A DNA stretch of 7,514 bases. It comes from an uncultured Clostridia bacterium. Its GTDB lineage: Bacteria > Bacillota > Clostridia > Christensenellales > UBA1242. Numbering within the stretch: position 1 is the stretch's first letter; each line of letters begins with the position of its first letter. The DNA is taken from positions 1-7,514 of the forward strand of contig CAJFOL010000088.1 in NCBI GenBank assembly GCA_904397185.1, read 5' to 3'. Below the pieces are notes generated by a model. It was not told where the DNA came from. It searched no databases and saw only the letters and a program-made list of their open reading frames with translations. Position numbers and translations under genes: made by a program. This document shows, one piece after another, positions 5,918-7,514 of this stretch.

Positions 5918-7176
5918 TGTCTGATTTAGAATGTAAATGTAGTTTTTGTGGAAAAAGCCAAAAAGATGCAAAAAAATTAGTTGCAAGTCCTAATGGCGAT
6001 GCCTTTATTTGTGACGAGTGTATTGAAATTTGCAAAGATATAATCACTGAAGTAGCACAAAAGCAAACATTTGAAAAAATAGAACTTCCAACACCTAGCG
6101 AAATTAAAGCAAAACTAGATGAATATATTGTAGGTCAAGACGAAGTAAAGAAGGTTTTAGCAGTTGCAGTATACAACCATTACAAGAGATTAAACTATAA
6201 CCTGACAAAATCAGAAAATGATGAGAATGATGTTGAACTTGAAAAGAGTAATATTCTTATGGTTGGACCTACTGGTTCTGGAAAAACTCTTCTTGCAAAG
6301 ACTTTAGCAAAGGTTTTAAAAGTCCCATTTGCTACTGCTGATGCCACAACTTTAACAGAAGCAGGTTATGTCGGTGATGACGTAGAGAATATTCTTTTAA
6401 AACTTATCCAAAATGCAGACTATGACATTGAAAAGGCTCAACGTGGAATTATTTATATTGATGAAATTGATAAAATAGCAAGAAAAACTCAAAATGTTTC
6501 TATAACAAGAGATGTTGCGGGCGAGGGGGTACAACAGGCACTGTTAAAAATACTTGAAAGTACTGTCGCATCTGTGCCACCACAAGGAGGAAGAAAGCAT
6601 CCTCATCAAGAAATGCTCCAAATTGATACGACAAATATCTTGTTTATTTGCGGAGGGGCTTTTGTTGGCCTTGACAAGATTATCGAAGCCAGAGAAGACG
6701 ACTCAACCCTTGGATTTAATGCTAATATTCAAAGCCAAGAAGAGAAGGAAAAGAAGAATTTTATAAAAGACATTCAACCTAATGATTTAATAAAGTTTGG
6801 ACTTATTCCTGAATTTGTCGGTAGACTTCCAGTTGTTGTTGGACTTGATGAACTTGATGAGAATGCTTTAGTTAAGATTTTAACTGAACCTAAAAACTCA
6901 ATAATCAAGCAATATGATTTAATGTTTAAAATTGATGGAATAAACATTGAATTTTCATATGATGCTATCAAAGCAATTGCCAAAAAGGCTATGGAACTCA
7001 AAACAGGTGCCAGAGGGCTACGTACAATTATTGAAGGTAAAATGAATAAACTCATGTATGAGGCACCAAGTATCAAGGATATCGATAAAATAATAGTAAC
7101 TGATAAGTTTATTGAACTTGATAATGGTCAACCAGAAATTATAAAAAAGACTGCAGATAGTAAAGCAGTTTGTTAA
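5917..7176 (+). CDS. clpX: ClpX, AAA+ unfoldase of the ClpXP protease
   Basis: This 419-residue ATPase unfolds tagged substrates and passes them to ClpP. The N-terminal zinc-binding domain has Cys8, Cys11, Cys32 and Cys35 in two CxxC pairs. The AAA+ core has Walker A GPTGSGKT (117-124), Walker B IIYIDEID (178-185), the pore loop GYVG (150-153), the RKH loop (226-228), the arginine finger Arg303 in EFVGRLP and the sensor-2 motif GARGLR (364-369). The ClpP-docking loop is LGF (265-267), against IGF in E. coli, with a lysine/glutamate-rich stretch after it. AAGGAGG (5906-5912) lies inside the clpP end, 4 bases before the ATG, and TAATG overlap links the two genes by translational coupling. The full set of motifs is intact. 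No lon gene follows; the block ends at a strong hairpin. Confidence 0.97.
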   Translation: MSDLECKCSFCGKSQKDAKKLVASPNGDAFICDECIEICKDIITEVAQKQTFEKIELPTPSEIKAKLDEYIVGQDEVKKVLAVAVYNHYKRLNYNLTKSENDENDVELEKSNILMVGPTGSGKTLLAKTLAKVLKVPFATADATTLTEAGYVGDDVENILLKLIQNADYDIEKAQRGIIYIDEIDKIARKTQNVSITRDVAGEGVQQALLKILESTVASVPPQGGRKHPHQEMLQIDTTNILFICGGAFVGLDKIIEAREDDSTLGFNANIQSQEEKEKKNFIKDIQPNDLIKFGLIPEFVGRLPVVVGLDELDENALVKILTEPKNSIIKQYDLMFKIDGINIEFSYDAIKAIAKKAMELKTGARGLRTIIEGKMNKLMYEAPSIKDIDKIIVTDKFIELDNGQPEIIKKTADSKAVC

Positions 7177-7185
7177 TTTAACAAT

Positions 7186-7247
7186 ATTAAAAAATAGGCA
7201 ATACATTGACTAAGTAAAACTTAAACAAAGTTTGCCTATTTTTTAAT
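7186..7247 (+). terminator. Long-stem terminator after clpX, probably bidirectional
   Basis: Positions 7186-7201 and 7232-7247 are perfect reverse complements over 16 bp, with the GGCAA/TTGCC core flanked by an A-run on the left and a T-run on the right. The loop is 30 bases and holds a second small hairpin, TAAGT (7211-7215) / ACTTA (7219-7223). It starts 10 bases after the clpX stop. The T-run (7239-7244) fits termination of clpX, and the mirrored A-run would do the same on the other strand. The loop is unusually large. Confidence 0.7.
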
Positions 7248-7326
7248 GTGAAATTTCTTCGCTAACATTTTTATAAAAATCATGTCATCAAATAGACCAA
7301 ATGCATAAATAAAACAAGGAGGCTAT

Positions 7327-7500
7327 ATGCGAAGATTTTTTAATATTCTAGATAATAACAATAATAGGACAGATACTTTTATTACATTGCAAAATGCTAG
7401 AGAAGATATAATAGGGGAACTAGATGCTATATTATCGGAAGCCGAACTTGCTCGCAAGGGTGAGGCTGATGGTCATACATACTATGTGATGGGTGTGTGA
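7327..7500 (+). CDS. Small hypothetical protein, possibly truncated by the terminal repeat
   Basis: This is an open frame of 57 codons with a strong ribosome binding site, AAGGAGG (7316-7322), 4 bases before the ATG. The same 14 bases around that site (7311-7324) also stand before clpX (5901-5914). The product starts MRRFFNILDN, followed by an Asn run, then a mostly helical, acidic stretch (AREDIIGELDAILSEAELAR), and ends TYYVMGV. No family is recognised; the acidic helix and short length loosely recall small antitoxins, but that is only a guess. The last three codons and the TGA lie in the repeat shared with the window's left end, so the original gene may have been longer. The 79 bases between the clpX terminator and this gene hold a 14-bp AT palindrome (7267-7280) and no clear promoter. 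Confidence 0.5.
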   Translation: MRRFFNILDNNNNRTDTFITLQNAREDIIGELDAILSEAELARKGEADGHTYYVMGV

Positions 7501-7514
7501 AGCACACAAATTCG
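7484..7514. repeat. Terminal repeat copy 2
   Basis: This is the second copy of the repeat at 1-31, with 30 of 31 bases the same. It holds the same hairpin: TGTGTG (7494-7499), loop AAG, CACACA (7503-7508). The window ends at AAATTCG, exactly where the exact match stops being visible, so the repeat may continue. It supplies the stop codon (7498-7500) of the small gene before it. Confidence 0.7.

Noticed and set aside
6554..6766. A 70-codon frame inside clpX on the same strand.
   Set aside because: It is out of frame with conserved ClpX motifs and is low-complexity, lysine/arginine-rich translation of the clpX sequence.
7267..7280. A 14-bp perfect palindrome ATTTTTATAAAAAT as an operator.
   Set aside because: It is made only of A and T in a very AT-rich spacer and has no nearby promoter elements, so chance is a sufficient explanation.
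1..7514. A small circular plasmid or phage-like molecule, suggested by matching ends.
   Set aside because: The window holds single-copy chromosomal housekeeping genes (rsfS, rpiB, gapA, tig, clpP, clpX) and no replication gene. The end match also has a mismatch at position 4, so a dispersed repeat is more likely than circular overlap.

Overview
This is a gene-dense, AT-rich (by eye about one third G+C) piece of bacterial chromosome with every gene on the + strand. The gene set points to an uncultured Bacillota (Firmicutes) lineage: a YwlE-type protein phosphatase directly followed by rpiB (the order seen in Bacillus subtilis), an RsfS gene, a tig-clpP-clpX block, strong AGGAGG-type ribosome binding sites and T-tailed hairpin terminators. 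TGA is used as a stop (rpiB) and tryptophan is TGG, so the standard bacterial code applies and mycoplasma-type code 4 is excluded. Genus-level placement is not possible by eye.

Layout. Positions 1-101 hold one copy of a short repeat with a small hairpin (5-31) and a second AT-only hairpin (42-67), then rsfS (102-434) with a weak terminator over its stop. A tightly packed block follows (493-3881): ywlE-like phosphatase, rpiB, a divergent glycosyltransferase-2-like membrane protein, gapA, and two small three-helix membrane proteins of unknown function. Gaps are 8 bases or less, with one 8-base overlap, so this is almost certainly one transcription unit. A hairpin terminator (3915-3940) ends it, and a good promoter (3929-3957) sits partly on top of that terminator. 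The second block is tig (4006-5280), clpP (5318-5917) and clpX (5917-7176), closed by a long hairpin (7186-7247). A 57-codon gene of unknown function (7327-7500) follows, and its stop codon lies inside the second copy of the terminal repeat.

How the genes relate. The window mixes translation control (RsfS), central carbon metabolism (RpiB, GAPDH) and protein quality control (trigger factor, ClpP, ClpX). The phosphatase carries the threonine in its active-site loop that marks protein-arginine phosphatases. In Gram-positives these counter the phosphoarginine tag that sends proteins to ClpCP, so there is a possible functional link to clpP downstream. The GAPDH is of the eukaryote/E. coli type rather than the usual Gram-positive type, and it lacks its usual pgk/tpi neighbours.

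Most of the window is ordinary core chromosome. The least explained parts are the near-identical 31-base repeat at both ends, the small gene that stops inside it, the degenerate glycosyltransferase-like protein and the two small membrane proteins. I do not see a convincing new multi-gene defence or mobile system.
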